64,000 bases of DNA from Magnetospirillum sp. (GCA_024707145.1 JANQAI010000005.1:1240001-1304000), one strand, 5' to 3'; shown: positions 1 through 9,637, numbered from the stretch's first letter. The notes: a model not told the origin generated them from the sequence alone. Numbers and translations are program-made.

Positions 1-544
1 GACCGGTGATGTCCTGGAAGGCGCAGGCGGTCATGATCTCGATGCTCCAGGCGTCGATGGCGTCGACCATCTCGGCGATGTCGGGATCGTCGCGCGGGAT
101 GCCCTGGGTGATCTCCTGGATCTTCTCGGTGGCGTTCAGGATGTCGGTGGTCGCCCGCTCGGTCGCCGCGACGATCTCGTCCAGTTCGCCGGTCGCCGCC
201 TCGATGCGGTTCGACCCGGTGTCGGCGGGGCGCAGCGCGGCGATGTCGCTGCGCGTCTCGCGCACCACCTGGGTGATCGACATCAGCTCCTGCTGAAGCT
301 GCAGGCCGTCCCCCATCCCGCCACCCGGCGCCGGGCGGGGCAAGGCGCCGTGCTCCACCCCGCGCAGCCGGTTGATCTGCTGCTCCAGCGCGCCGGTCAG
401 CCGGTGGAACTCGTCCACCGCGACCACGCGGGATCGTCGGTCGCGCATGCGCAGGAACGCGCGACCGCGCGCGGTCTGCGACAGCGCCTCCTCCATCTGG
501 AGGTAATCATGCTCGGTCAGTTCCATCAGAGGAACGTCGCTCAT
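1..544 (-). CDS. cheZ: CheZ-like chemotaxis protein phosphatase (3' part cut by window edge)
   Basis: Reading the minus strand from an ATG at 542-544 gives 181 residues without a stop, running off the window start. The early part is helical and charged (MELTEHDYLQMEEALSQTAR). A long coiled-coil-like helix follows (QQELMSITQVVRETRSDIAAL), and the last visible residues read WSIEIMTACAFQDITG. The final AFQDITG is the hallmark of the CheZ four-helix bundle, where the Gln and neighbouring acidic residues face phospho-CheY. CheZ dephosphorylates CheY-P in the cytoplasm and so ends the chemotaxis signal. The C-terminal CheY-binding helix lies outside the window. The composition matches the neighbouring alphaproteobacterial genes. 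Family assignment is firm; the distance to other che genes cannot be seen. Confidence 0.82.
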   Translation of the reverse strand, partial: MSDVPLMELTEHDYLQMEEALSQTARGRAFLRMRDRRSRVVAVDEFHRLTGALEQQINRLRGVEHGALPRPAPGGGMGDGLQLQQELMSITQVVRETRSDIAALRPADTGSNRIEAATGELDEIVAATERATTDILNATEKIQEITQGIPRDDPDIAEMVDAIDAWSIEIMTACAFQDITG

Positions 545-982
545 CGTCGTCACCGTCGGCGGGCCGCTGTTGAGTATCCGCCATGGAGGAAAGCACGTCT
601 TAGGAAAACTGAGGTTACACCAGACATGGCCTGGATTTCAGGCAAATCCCTTGCATTACGTCCTCGCAGATCCCGCTGAACAAAGTCTTAATGAAGTCAT
701 GGGCGATGCCGCGATGGCGCTCCCGTCGTCACGCAACCAGGCATGGAGGACACGCGTGGAGGCCAATCACAAGATGAGGGCGGAAACGCGGGCCATGCCG
801 CGGCTTTGAGGATTCTCCCGTCACCGCCGCTGCCCTATACTCCGCAGCCCCGGGCGCGGCGCGCGGTGGGGCAAAGGGTGCGCAGGCTTGATCCGCCGGC
901 GCCGTTCGCCCACATCAGCCCCGCCAGGCCCGGACGGGGCTGCCGCGGAAACGCGGATCGGAACAACAGGAACAGGGACAAG
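545..982. other. Intergenic region between cheZ and the DegQ-like protease
   Basis: The divergent upstream regions of cheZ (minus) and the protease (plus) share this stretch. Open frames here have no start signal or coding character. The first 150 bases are less GC-rich than the rest, as expected for promoters, but I cannot point to convincing -35/-10 boxes. Confidence 0.4.
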
Positions 983-2096
983 ATGCCGATGAGGACGACG
1001 CTTCGGTTCGCGGCGCTTCGATTTGCGGGTGCGGCGTGCGTGGCCGGGCTTTTTGGGGATCGGCGTTCCGGGCGCGGGTCTGGTTCCCGCCCCCGCGGCG
1101 GCGGCCCTGCCGGCCGGGGTCACCGGGGTGACGACCATCGCGCCGATGCTGGAGCAGGTGACCCCCGCCGTCGTCAACATCGCCGTCCTGTCGCGGGCCC
1201 CGCAGGCCGAGAACCCGCTGCTGCGCGACCCCTTCTTCCGCCGCTTCTTCAACGTCCCCGAGCAGCAGGCCCGCCCGCAGGTCAGCGCCGGGTCGGGCGT
1301 CATCGTGGACGCGCGGCGCGGTTACGTCATCACCAACGCCCATGTGGTGGAGAACGCGCAGGAGATCGCCGTCACCCTGAAGGACCGCCGCCGCCTGCGC
1401 GCCAAGCTGGTCGGGCGGGACGCGGCGACCGACATCGCGCTGCTGAAGATCGAGGCGGAGAAGCTGACCGCCCTGTCCTGGGGCGATTCGGACCAGCTGA
1501 AGGTCGGCGATTTCCTGGTCGCCATCGGCAACCCCTTCGGGCTGGGCCAGACGGTGACCTCCGGCATCGTCTCGGCGCTGGGGCGCAGCGGGCTGAAGAT
1601 CGAGGGGTACGAGGACTTCATCCAGACCGACGCCTCCATCAACCCCGGCAACTCCGGCGGCGCGCTGGTGAACTTCAACGGGGAGCTGGTCGGCATCAAC
1701 ACCGCCATCATCGGCCCGGCCGGCGGGTCGGTCGGCATCGGCTTCGCCGTGCCGGTCAGCATCGTCCGCTCGGTGATGGAGCAGCTGGTCGAGTATGGCG
1801 AGGTGCGGCGCGGCCGGCTCGGCGTCGCCATCCAGGACCTGACGCCCGATCTGGCCGACAGCATGAACTTGGCCGGCGACGCCGGGGCGGTCATCGCCCA
1901 GGTGGAGCGCGGGTCGGCCGCCGAGCGCGCCGGCTTCCGCAGCGGCGACGTGGTGACCGCGGTGAACGGGCGCCCGGTGCGCAGCGCCACCGACTTCCGC
2001 AACCGCATGGGTCTGGTGCGGGCCGGCACGCCGCTTCAGGTCACCGTCCTGCGCGGCGGCAGCGAGCGGGTCCTCAACGTCCGCACGGGGAATTAG
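983..2096 (+). CDS. DegP/DegQ (HtrA)-like periplasmic serine protease, one PDZ domain; one-base frameshift in the signal peptide
   Basis: Trypsin-like protease of envelope quality control. The ATG at 983 follows an AGGGA ribosome site at 974-978, but the signal peptide and mature protein lie in different frames. Removing one T from the run of five at 1050-1054 joins them into a clean signal peptide (MRTTLRFAALRFAGAACVAG, then a hydrophobic stretch ending in Ala-rich residues) and a 370-residue protein. The triad is visible: His120 in TNAHVV, Asp150 in ATDIALL, Ser224 in GNSGGA. One PDZ domain follows (about residues 270-360, GRLGVAIQDLTP...RSGDVVTAVNG). DegP and DegQ usually have two PDZ domains, so this is closer in layout to DegS or short HtrA proteins, though it lacks an obvious membrane anchor if the signal peptide is cleaved. 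The frameshift is most likely a sequencing error. Confidence 0.88.
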
Positions 2097-2130
2097 ACCC
2101 GGCGAGCCAGACCATGATAACCAATCGCTG

Positions 2131-2868
2131 ATGATCGGCCGCCCCTCCCCTCCCCGCCGGCAGGCTCCGCCCGCCCCCATGGTCAGCGCGGCCCAGCGCC
2201 AGCGCGAGGTCGCCCGCATGCTGATGCGGCTCGACGACATGCTGAAGAAATGCGCGGATCTGGCGGCGGCGGCGCGGGAGCGCGTGTCGGTCGGCGGGAT
2301 GGGCCGCTACCGCAAATTCTCCCGGAAGGTGCGCGACTTCTTCTCGCTGGCGGCGGTGACCCAGGAACGGCTGGACGCCGCCCCGTCGGAGATGGAGGAG
2401 CTGATCGGCCCGATGACCACCGCGCTGGAGCGCCTGCACGCCCGCATGGTGATCCTGTTCGTGGAGGAGAGCCTCGGCTTCTTCAACACCTTCGCGCGGG
2501 TCAAGGCGCTGCCCATCGGCACGCACGAGACGGTGGGGGTGGAGTTCCGCGCGCTGATGGAGATCCGCAAGTTCCTCGATGACCCGCTCTATGACGGGGA
2601 GCGCGGGCAGGGCCTGCGCAAGCAGACCGACCGCGTCGCCGTCCTGATGCGCGCGGTGATGGACCGCTGCCCGCCCCTGCCCGACTTCGGCGACGAGCCG
2701 AGCATCGGGCCGCGGGGCACGGTGAACAAGCCGCTGCGTCCGCCCCGCGCCGCGCCCCCTGCCGCCGCGGGCCGGGGGGCGGAGCCGCGCCCGCTGCCCC
2801 AGCCCAATTCCCAGCAGCCCGATCCCCGGCTGGAAGTCCGCCAACTGTCGCTGGACGACGAGGACTGA
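2131..2868 (+). CDS. Conserved hypothetical protein, helical with proline-rich C-terminus
   Basis: A 245-residue protein starting 34 bases after the protease stop, so possibly cotranscribed. The start at 2131 could be replaced by ATG 2179 (MVSAAQRQREVARMLMRLDD). Residues 20-190 are mostly helical with regular Leu/Met and charged residues. The last 55 residues are rich in Pro, Ala and Arg and end in an acidic tail (LSLDDED). There is no signal peptide, no membrane segment and no motif I recognise. GC-rich third positions support real coding. Function unknown. Confidence 0.7.
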   Translation: MIGRPSPPRRQAPPAPMVSAAQRQREVARMLMRLDDMLKKCADLAAAARERVSVGGMGRYRKFSRKVRDFFSLAAVTQERLDAAPSEMEELIGPMTTALERLHARMVILFVEESLGFFNTFARVKALPIGTHETVGVEFRALMEIRKFLDDPLYDGERGQGLRKQTDRVAVLMRAVMDRCPPLPDFGDEPSIGPRGTVNKPLRPPRAAPPAAAGRGAEPRPLPQPNSQQPDPRLEVRQLSLDDED

Positions 2869-2902
2869 CGGTCAGCCGTCCGCCCGATCAGCCTCCCCCC
2901 AA

Positions 2903-3172
2903 TCAGCCTTCCGCCGGCGACGACTGGCGCTGGCGGCTGTGCGCGTCCACGCCGCGCAGATGCTCGGCGGCCTCGTGCAGGGCGCGCTCGCTGGCGCTGT
3001 CGGGCGTCTGCAGCCCGGATTCCGGGCCGGGGACGGCGTCCTCCTCGGCGATCTCGCGGGCGGCCTGCTGCCAATGCTCGATGTGGCGCCCCTCGGGACG
3101 GCCCTCCCGTTCCCAGATGGCGTGGGCGCGCTCGCGGACGCGGGGGTCGTCGGGGCCGGTGTGATGCTCCAT
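2903..3172 (-). CDS. DUF2934 domain small protein
   Basis: 89 residues from ATG 3172, preceded on its strand by a strong GGAAGGA site. The central segment (DPRVRERAHAIWEREGRPEG followed by RHIEHWQQAAREI) matches the DUF2934 pattern RIRERAYxLWExxGRPEGxxxxHWxxAExEL seen in many alphaproteobacteria. No biochemical role is established for the family. The protein is soluble and charged with no signal peptide. It sits downstream of the NnrU-like gene on the same strand with a 77-base gap. Confidence 0.78.
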   Translation of the reverse strand: MEHHTGPDDPRVRERAHAIWEREGRPEGRHIEHWQQAAREIAEEDAVPGPESGLQTPDSASERALHEAAEHLRGVDAHSRQRQSSPAEG

Positions 3173-3249
3173 GGCGCTGTCCTTCCTGTGCGGTCTGTCC
3201 TCATGACCGTCAACAGGCGGACCGGCACGGCGTGCCGCACACCTTCCCG

Positions 3250-3915
3250 CTACAGCCAATAGAGCGGGCTGACCCCGAACAGCCAGGGATGCACCGCGAT
3301 CATCGCGGCGTAGGCGGCGAGCGCGCCCAGGACACGCCCCCAGCCGATCTCTCCGGGACGGAAACTCTGGCGCCCGGTCAGGATGGCGGCGAAGGGCAGC
3401 GCGGAGGTCTCCGCCCGGTAGGACCGCCCGGCCGCACCATGGCGCAGCAGCCAGTCGTTCTTGACCATGGCGAACAGGGCGATGGCCGCCATCGCGACGA
3501 ACAGCACGACCCGCCGCCCGTCCCCGGTGGCTTGCAGATGCAGCAGCGCCCACAGCAGCAGCCCCATGGAGCCGGGGAAGCGGGTGATCCGGAAGATGCC
3601 CCGCGGCGGGTTGGGGGCGTCGGGCTCGCCGGCCTTGCTGGTGACGCGGGCGGCGATCAGCAGGAAGGACAGCGGCATCAGCGCGACGACCAGCGGCGCC
3701 GCCCAGCCGGCGGGAACGAACAGCGGCTCCCCGCCCCCGGCCTCGCGGTAGGCCCAGACGAACAGGCCGAGCGCCAGCAGCGAGCCCAGCGAATGCAGGG
3801 CGACGAACCCGCCCCGCCCCAGCCGGGCGATCAGCCATGGCCGCACCCCCGGCCAGGACGGCACGGCGTGGGTGGCGAACAGGAACAGGGCAGCGAGGAG
3901 AAGGTCGGTGGTCAT
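3250..3915 (-). CDS. NnrU-family integral membrane protein
   Basis: 221 residues from ATG 3915 (MTTDLLLAALFLFATHAVPS). About five to six hydrophobic spans are visible: residues 3-20, 40-55, 68-90, 115-150 and 195-215. The motif FRITRFPGSMGLLLWALLHL, together with the N-terminal FLFATH and SLGSLLALGLFVWAYREA, fits the NnrU family. NnrU is linked to nitric oxide and nitrite reduction in denitrifiers and is related to the membrane protein MAPEG/NnrU group. No denitrification genes are in view, so a nitrogen-oxide role here is inferred from the family only. An upstream in-frame ATG (3969) would add 18 polar residues before the first span and is less likely. Confidence 0.78.
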   Translation of the reverse strand: MTTDLLLAALFLFATHAVPSWPGVRPWLIARLGRGGFVALHSLGSLLALGLFVWAYREAGGGEPLFVPAGWAAPLVVALMPLSFLLIAARVTSKAGEPDAPNPPRGIFRITRFPGSMGLLLWALLHLQATGDGRRVVLFVAMAAIALFAMVKNDWLLRHGAAGRSYRAETSALPFAAILTGRQSFRPGEIGWGRVLGALAAYAAMIAVHPWLFGVSPLYWL

Positions 3916-4135
3916 GGGGGCAGAGAAGACACCGCTTTGCCCGCCAGAGTCTTGATGAACGTCAAACATGAAGCGCCGACAGCAAACCGCGTCCGGGTGT
4001 GGCGCAGGCCACAGCGGGGATGGGCGGCGGGGCGTAGTGTCTGGTCATCGGACAGGCCGGGGCCAGACGCAGACGGAACCGGCAGCCAACTCCCTCAGAC
4101 ACCAACTCCCCCCAGACACCGGAAGGAACCACACC

Positions 4136-4675
4136 ATGCGCCGCACCACCCTGATCGCCGCCGCCGCCGTCCTGCTCTGCTCCACCGCCTCCTTTGGCCC
4201 GGCCTTCGCCGGCGACCTGATGACCGGCGGCATCCCGCTCGGCAACGCCAGCAACCTGGGGGTCATCTCCAACACCGCCGCGGGCATCCAGAACAAGGCG
4301 CAGCAGCAGGTGATGGGTGTGCAGGCGGGCGGCGGGCTGGCCGGTCCCTTCGGCACCGCCTCCAACCTGGGCAACGTCTCCAACCTCGCCGCCGGCGTCG
4401 GCAACAAGGCCAAGCAGCAGGTCTTCGGCCTGCAGACCGGTGGCGGGATGGGCGGCGGGGTGAAGGCGCCCTTCGCCCTGGGCGGCTTCAACAGCAACGC
4501 CGGCACCGTCAGCAACAGCGCGGTCGGCATCGGCAACACCGCCCAGCAGCAGGTCAAGGCCATGCAGTTCGGCGCGCCGGGCGCCCTGTTCAACCAGAAC
4601 CTCGGCACCGTCTCCAACCTCTCCGCCGGCATCGGCAACAAGGCCCAGCAGCAGGTCATCGGCATCCAGAAGTAA
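4136..4675 (+). CDS. Secreted four-repeat protein of unknown function (curlin-like spacing)
   Basis: 179 residues with a clear signal peptide (residues 1-25, ending PAFA). The mature part is almost entirely four imperfect repeats at about residues 37-63, 74-100, 119-144 and 153-179. Their consensus is N.GxVSNxAxGIGNKAQQQVxGxQ, joined by Gly-rich linkers. Regular Gly-Asn and Gln positions recall curlin and other solenoid beta proteins, but the repeat is longer than the curlin repeat (about 22 residues) and the order of residues differs. The ATG is preceded by GGAAGGAA at 4121-4128. A strong terminator follows. It stands alone as a monocistronic unit. Extracellular or periplasmic structural role is inference. 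Confidence 0.75.
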   Translation: MRRTTLIAAAAVLLCSTASFGPAFAGDLMTGGIPLGNASNLGVISNTAAGIQNKAQQQVMGVQAGGGLAGPFGTASNLGNVSNLAAGVGNKAKQQVFGLQTGGGMGGGVKAPFALGGFNSNAGTVSNSAVGIGNTAQQQVKAMQFGAPGALFNQNLGTVSNLSAGIGNKAQQQVIGIQK

Positions 4676-4710
4676 ACCCCTCCCCTTCCCCTCCCATCCA
4701 GGCAGACCTT

Positions 4711-4741
4711 GCGGCCGGGGCACTCCCCCGGCCGTCTTTTT
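4711..4741 (+). terminator. Rho-independent terminator of the repeat-protein gene
   Basis: Stem CGGCCGGGG (4712-4720), loop CACTC-like, and CCCCGGCCG (4726-4734), followed by a T-rich run at 4735-4741. It lies 36 bases after the stop of the repeat protein. Confidence 0.85.
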
Positions 4742-4863
4742 GCGCGCAAGCGGAGCGTTTCCCGGTGCGGATGTGCTGACAAGGAACCTTCCACCCGGCG
4801 GCGCGTTGGAGCGGCGATCACTCTCCCGCGGCCGTGCGCCGCGGTCATTCGGGAAGCCGCAGC

Positions 4864-5364
4864 ATGAACCGCAACAGCATTTCGACCCTGGGATGGCCCA
4901 AGCTGAATTGGAGGGGCGCGGCCATCCTGTCGGCGTCGCTCGGGCTGGCCGCCTGCGCCGGCAGCGTGCCGCCGCCGACCGCCCAGCTCGGCGCGTCGGC
5001 ACAGGCCATCCAGCAGGCCGAACGGGCCGGCGCCCTCCAGCACGCCCCCGCGGAGTTCCAGTCCGCCCGCGAGAAGCTGGCCGCCGCCGACGCCGCCATG
5101 CGCGAGGACGAGCGGACCAGCGCCCGCCGCCTCGCCGAGCAGGCGCAGGCCGACGCCGAACTCGCCACCGTGCGCTCGCAGCGGGCGACGGCGCAGCAGG
5201 CCGCCAGCGCGGTCCGCACGCTCGCCAACCCCAACGCTGGTATTCCCGGCGCTTCGGTTCCGGGCCGGGCGCCCGCCACCTCCGCCGCCGCTCCCCTGGC
5301 CCCGCCAGCCATGAGCGGAACCTCGACCTGGAGCGCCCCGCGCACGCTGGAGGGCACGCCGTGA
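4864..5364 (+). CDS. DUF4398-type outer-envelope lipoprotein
   Basis: 166 residues from ATG 4864. The N-terminal hydrophobic stretch ends in a lipobox (SLGLAAC), so it should be lipidated at Cys31. Residues 40-115 form a long Ala/Glu/Arg helix (FQSARE..LAAADAAMREDERTSARRLAEQAQ) typical of DUF4398. The tail is Pro/Ala-rich. Its stop overlaps the start of the OmpA-like gene by one base (TGATG at 5362-5366), so the two are translationally coupled and probably act together in the envelope. DUF4398 lipoproteins commonly neighbour OmpA-family genes; no enzymatic role is known. Confidence 0.8.
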   Translation: MNRNSISTLGWPKLNWRGAAILSASLGLAACAGSVPPPTAQLGASAQAIQQAERAGALQHAPAEFQSAREKLAAADAAMREDERTSARRLAEQAQADAELATVRSQRATAQQAASAVRTLANPNAGIPGASVPGRAPATSAAAPLAPPAMSGTSTWSAPRTLEGTP

Positions 5365-6134
5365 TGCACACCACACACAAGAAGACCCGCAAGATGGGGA
5401 AAAGCCTGGCCCTGGCGTCGCTGGGCGTCGTCGCCCTGTCGCTCGGCGCCTGCGCCACCCCGGACGACACGCCGGCCCTGGCCCAGGCGCGCCAGTCCTA
5501 CTCCAGCGCCGCCGCCAACCCGCAGCTGGCCAGCAACGCCACGCTGGAGCTGCGCCGCGCCGAAGAGGCGCTGCAGCGCGGCGAGCGGGCGCGCAGCGAC
5601 GGCAACACCGCGGAGATGGACCATCAGGCCTATCTCGCCAACCGGCAGCTCCAGATCGCCCAGGACGTGGCGGCGATGAAGGGCGCGCAGCAGGTCGTCG
5701 CCAACGCCGAGACCTACCGCCTCCAGGACCAGATCCGCGCCCTCCAGGCGGAGCGGACGGAGCGCGGGCTGGTGATGTCGCTGGGCGACGTGCTGTTCGC
5801 CACCGGCAGCGCCCGGCTGACCTCCGGCGCCGACGCGCGGCTGGGGGAACTCGCCAACTTCCTCCAGCGCAACCCGGAACGGACCGTGCGGATCGAGGGC
5901 TACACCGACACCACCGGCTCGTCGGCCACGAACCTGCGCCTGTCCGAGGAGCGGGCCATGGCGGTGCGCGACGCGCTGACCGCGCGCGGCGTCAACCCCA
6001 GCCGCATCGCCGCCCAGGGCCTGGGGTCGGCCCAACCGGTCGCCTCCAACAGCACGGAGTCGGGGCGCCAGCAGAACCGGCGGGTGGACATCGTGATCTC
6101 CGAGCCAGGCTCGGTGGCGGAGACGCGCTCCTGA
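5364..6134 (+). CDS. OmpA-family peptidoglycan-binding lipoprotein with N-terminal DUF4398-like helix
   Basis: 256 residues. A lipobox (SLGACA) lies near residue 30. A helical region follows (about 35-130) that resembles the DUF4398 helix of the preceding gene. The OmpA C-terminal domain runs from about 135 to 250, with the signatures [40 protein letters not shown] and [11 protein letters not shown]. This domain binds diaminopimelate in peptidoglycan. GTG 5361 is an alternative start, but ATG 5364 overlapping the upstream stop is the classical coupled arrangement. The expected role is tethering the outer membrane to the cell wall. Confidence 0.88.
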   Translation: MHTTHKKTRKMGKSLALASLGVVALSLGACATPDDTPALAQARQSYSSAAANPQLASNATLELRRAEEALQRGERARSDGNTAEMDHQAYLANRQLQIAQDVAAMKGAQQVVANAETYRLQDQIRALQAERTERGLVMSLGDVLFATGSARLTSGADARLGELANFLQRNPERTVRIEGYTDTTGSSATNLRLSEERAMAVRDALTARGVNPSRIAAQGLGSAQPVASNSTESGRQQNRRVDIVISEPGSVAETRS

Positions 6135-6438
6135 CGAGCCGTGCTGCGATTTGACGCAGAGCGCGCGTGACCAAGAACGGGCGGGCCGGAAACGGCTCGC
6201 CCGCTTCGATTCCGGCCCGATTTCCGGCCTGTTTTCCCGCTCCGACTTGCCCGTGCCGCACCGTCATTGCGCCCGGATCGCGCCTCTCCGGAAAAATTGT
6301 CGCGAATGCACGGCAAACTCGATGTTTCTTTACCTTGCACGGTGTGTGGTTTTACCATGCGCGAACAGGAAGGGCCGATGCGTCCTTTTGATTGCGTGGG
6401 GATTTTGCATGACCACTGAACAAGGTGAAGAGGGAGCG

Positions 6439-7716
6439 ATGCTCAGCAGGGGTTTCTTGAAGGCGCAGGCTCTGCTTCTCCTCATCATCGGCCTTCCGGT
6501 GATCGTGGTGGTGGTTCTCCTCAACCCGCTGTGGAACGCCACGCTGCACCGGTTCGGCGTGCCGGAGGGGCCGGCGGCGGCGCTCGGCATGATCGTCACC
6601 ATCATGGTGGTGATGGTCGTCCAGTATTGGGTTCTGGAAACACGGCGGACCATGGTCACGTCGCTGTTCAACTTCATCCCGCACGAACATCTGACCTTCG
6701 ACGGCGAGACGCTGACGACGGACGAGGCCAACCGCCTGTTCGTCACCCTGCACCGGGATTCGGAAGAGTGGCGGCGCCTGCTGCGCGACAACGGCATGGA
6801 CGGCCCGCTGGACGAGTTCGGCAGCCTGTGCGCCGCCCGGCTGGCCTTCGCGCGCCGCCCCCAGGGCATCCCGCCGGAGGCGGAGCGGGCCATCGCCGAG
6901 GTGCCGCAGGCGGTCGAGCTGGCCAAGGCCCGCGTCGGCGCGGCGCTCGACCAGGCGGAGCGGGAGGTGCAGGCCCTGCGCGCCCGCCTGTCCGACACGC
7001 AGGACGCGGTGGCCGCCCTGGTCGGCTTCATCCGCGACAGCGGGGTGCAGATCGCCGGCCGCCACGACGACGCCCAGCGCCGCGCGACGGAGAACCGGGA
7101 GCTTCTCGCCAGCCTTCAGGAGCATCTGGACCGCCGCCGGGCGGAGGCGACCTCCGACCTGACGCGGTTTGAGCAGATCGTCGCGGAATCCCGCGCGCTG
7201 GAGGACTCGGTCAACGCCATCACCCGCATCATGTCCGCCACCAACATGCTGGCGCTGAACGCCGCCATCGAGGCGACGCGGGCCGGGGAGTACGGCCATG
7301 GCTTCCGCGTGGTGGCGAACGAGGTGCGCGATCTGGCCCGCCAATCGAACGAGGCCATCCAGGTGATCCAGAAGGGGATCGACCGCATGCAGCAGGCGAT
7401 CGCCCAGCAGATCGCCGGGCAGGACGCCCAGGCGAAGGTGGCGGCCGAGCACGCGCTGCTGTCCGATCTGGCCGACCGCCTGCAAAGCCTCAGCGCCGGC
7501 CAGCAGGACGTCGCCGGGCACGAGCGGCGGCTGATGGGCGAGTTGGACCGGCTGGGCGACACCCTGGCCGACACCTTGTCCGGTTTCGCCGGCGACCTGC
7601 ACGTCCCCGAGGGACTGCGGCGGGAACTGGACGCGATCAGCGGCGGGCTGGCGCGGCTGAACGGACTGGAGGAGGATCTGCGCGGCCTCTCCACCGTCCG
7701 CAGGCGCGCCGCCTGA
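6439..7716 (+). CDS. Methyl-accepting chemotaxis-like protein, membrane-anchored, short sensor
   Basis: 425 residues from ATG 6439, behind an AGGGAG site; ATG 6409 in frame would add ten residues. Two adjacent membrane spans are visible (residues 10-30 and 40-60) with almost no periplasmic domain. A cytoplasmic helix and the receptor signalling domain follow. The hairpin tip is recognisable as [29 protein letters not shown] plus [20 protein letters not shown]. The hairpin is shorter than in classical receptors, and there are no obvious C-terminal methylation or CheR pentapeptide sites. Likely senses a membrane or cytoplasmic cue and feeds CheA. No HAMP domain is evident. It ends 21 bases before the convergent phospholipase gene. 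Confidence 0.85.
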   Translation: MLSRGFLKAQALLLLIIGLPVIVVVVLLNPLWNATLHRFGVPEGPAAALGMIVTIMVVMVVQYWVLETRRTMVTSLFNFIPHEHLTFDGETLTTDEANRLFVTLHRDSEEWRRLLRDNGMDGPLDEFGSLCAARLAFARRPQGIPPEAERAIAEVPQAVELAKARVGAALDQAEREVQALRARLSDTQDAVAALVGFIRDSGVQIAGRHDDAQRRATENRELLASLQEHLDRRRAEATSDLTRFEQIVAESRALEDSVNAITRIMSATNMLALNAAIEATRAGEYGHGFRVVANEVRDLARQSNEAIQVIQKGIDRMQQAIAQQIAGQDAQAKVAAEHALLSDLADRLQSLSAGQQDVAGHERRLMGELDRLGDTLADTLSGFAGDLHVPEGLRRELDAISGGLARLNGLEEDLRGLSTVRRRAA

Positions 7717-7737
7717 GCGGACTGTGCGGCGCTCCGC

Positions 7738-9315
7738 TCAGCGGTCGCCGCGCTCGGCCTCGACCATCGCCCGGGCGACGGCGTAGACGCCGGCGATCGC
7801 CCCGGCGGTGAACAGGGCCGCCCCCACCGCGCGGGTGAGGGAGCGGGCCGGCGCCGGCGCCGGGGGCATGCGCTTCCACACGGCCCAGGCCTCCTCCGGA
7901 CGGTCGGGATCGGCAATGCGCAGGGCGGCGAAGGCCTGCTCGGTCAGGCCGGGATCGGTGTCGGGCAGCGGCGCCAGGCGGCGCCCGGACGGCTTGTTCA
8001 ACCGGTCGATGGCGGCCACCAGACGGCCGGTGGCGCGGACGGCGGCGGTCAGCTCCGACGGGTCGACGCCCATATGCTCGGCCAGCAGGCGGTTGCGCAC
8101 CGCGCCGATGGCGTTGGCGGTGCTGCGGTCGCCCGGCGGGGCCTCCACCGCCAGATCGCATTCCGTGTCGTAGCCCATGGAGCGGTTGTTCAGGTTGCTG
8201 GAGCCGATGCGCAGCAGCCGGTCGTCCACCACCATCAGCTTGGAATGCACGACGATGCCGTTGCCGCCCTCGGTCAGCGGGGTCATGGCGCGCAGGCGTC
8301 CGTGGCGGTCGGCGGCGCGCAACTCCTGAAGCACCACGCCGCGCGGCGTGTCCATGGCCATGCGGTCGAACCAGCTCGGGCTTTCCATGGGGACGACGAC
8401 GACCACCTCCGGCCCGTCCGGCTCGCGCAGCCGCCGGGCCAGCGCCTCGGCCACCCGGAAGGAGGCGAAATACTGGTTCTCCAGATAGATGCTGCGCCGC
8501 GCCCCGGCGATGGCGGCGAAGGTCAGCGCCTCGTTCTCGCGGACCGGACGGCCGACCAGACAGTCGGGAAGCGTGCGGGCGATGCCCACCGCCGCGTCGG
8601 TGATCAGCGGGTGCAGCCCCTCCGGCCAGGGGTCGCCACCCGAAGCGCCGTCAGGGGGCGGAGGCGGCAGCGACTGTCCCGTGGCGTGGCCCCAACGCTC
8701 GCGCGCCATCATCCCCAGCGCGCGGGCGGCGGGTCCGTCCACCGCCATCATCACGTCGTGGCGCGGCGCGTGCAGCTCCCCGGTCGGCCAGCGGCGGCGC
8801 GGGTCGTTGTCCAGATGCTCCGGCGTGTCCCAGCGGTCGCCGGCCAGATCGATGCCACCGCAGAAGGCCAGCGCGTCGTCGACCACCACCAGCTTCTGGT
8901 GCTGCGCCGCCCCCACCGGCAGGGCGTCGTCCAGCTCCAGCGTCAGCCGCGGGCCGGTGCGCCGGTTCAGCCGCTCCAGCGGCCCGTGCGGGTGCTCCAG
9001 CGAGATGGGGAACGGCATGTCCCACTTCAGCGCGTGGATCTGCAGCGACGGGCGGTGGTGGATCAGGCGGGCGAGGAAGTCGCCCAGCGTTTCCGGATCG
9101 TGAGGGTCGAGGCGCATCCGCGGATCGATGTCCCAGCCGAGCAGGATCACCGACCGCCGCGCCCGCAGCAGGGCGGCGCGCACCGCCGCGAAGAAGGCGG
9201 CGCCGTCGACCAGCACGGCCACCCGGTCCGCCCGCTCGGTGCGCCAGCAGGTGGCGCCGGGGCGCAGGATGGGCCTCGTCCCGGCAAGGTCCGCCGCATC
9301 CCGATGATCGCTCAT
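7738..9315 (-). CDS. Phospholipase D-family protein (two HKD motifs)
   Basis: 525 residues from ATG 9315 with AGGCAGGA upstream. Both catalytic HxKxxxxD motifs are intact: His139/Lys141/Asp146 (HQKLVVVDD) and His357/Lys359/Asp364 (HSKLMVVDD followed by IGSSNLNNRS). This is the double-HKD layout of bacterial PLD and cardiolipin synthases. There is no N-terminal membrane pair, so PLD is more likely than cardiolipin synthase. A single hydrophobic segment near residue 500 could anchor the C-terminus. Expected reaction: hydrolysis or transfer of a phosphatidyl headgroup. It converges with the chemoreceptor-like gene. Confidence 0.87.
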   Translation of the reverse strand: MSDHRDAADLAGTRPILRPGATCWRTERADRVAVLVDGAAFFAAVRAALLRARRSVILLGWDIDPRMRLDPHDPETLGDFLARLIHHRPSLQIHALKWDMPFPISLEHPHGPLERLNRRTGPRLTLELDDALPVGAAQHQKLVVVDDALAFCGGIDLAGDRWDTPEHLDNDPRRRWPTGELHAPRHDVMMAVDGPAARALGMMARERWGHATGQSLPPPPPDGASGGDPWPEGLHPLITDAAVGIARTLPDCLVGRPVRENEALTFAAIAGARRSIYLENQYFASFRVAEALARRLREPDGPEVVVVVPMESPSWFDRMAMDTPRGVVLQELRAADRHGRLRAMTPLTEGGNGIVVHSKLMVVDDRLLRIGSSNLNNRSMGYDTECDLAVEAPPGDRSTANAIGAVRNRLLAEHMGVDPSELTAAVRATGRLVAAIDRLNKPSGRRLAPLPDTDPGLTEQAFAALRIADPDRPEEAWAVWKRMPPAPAPARSLTRAVGAALFTAGAIAGVYAVARAMVEAERGDR

Positions 9316-9637
9316 TCCTGCCTCGACGTGCCGTAACGGTGCTTGCGTCAACTCTTCTGGCGGCGGGCTGTTCCGCGGGGCGCCGGACTGCTCCGGAATC
9401 GCCCGGCATCCGCATCTGGATGGGGGCGGACGGAAAGCCCGGACGGTGGGCGGCTCGCCAAAAGATCGAAATGATCCATCCGGTTTTGTCGCAACGATGC
9501 GCCGGGCCTTCTGTTGGGGATGGACGAATGGGGGACGGGCGCGCCGCAGGGCGCCAGACAGAGCGCCAGACTGAATCCCCGCCCGAACCCCCGCCAGGAG
9601 GGCGCCCGGCCAAAGGGCGCCACCACCAGATGGAGAG
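9316..9637. other. Intergenic region upstream of PLD and the secreted low-complexity protein
   Basis: Shared upstream region of the divergent genes at 9315 (minus) and 9638 (plus). It presumably holds two promoters. No gene, hairpin or convincing promoter box is visible; the part near 9,450-9,490 is the least GC-rich. Confidence 0.35.

Noticed and set aside
743..2131. Long open frame through the protease in another frame
   Set aside because: Its product is Arg/Gly/Pro-rich without motifs; only its first 20 residues matter, as the displaced signal peptide of the protease.
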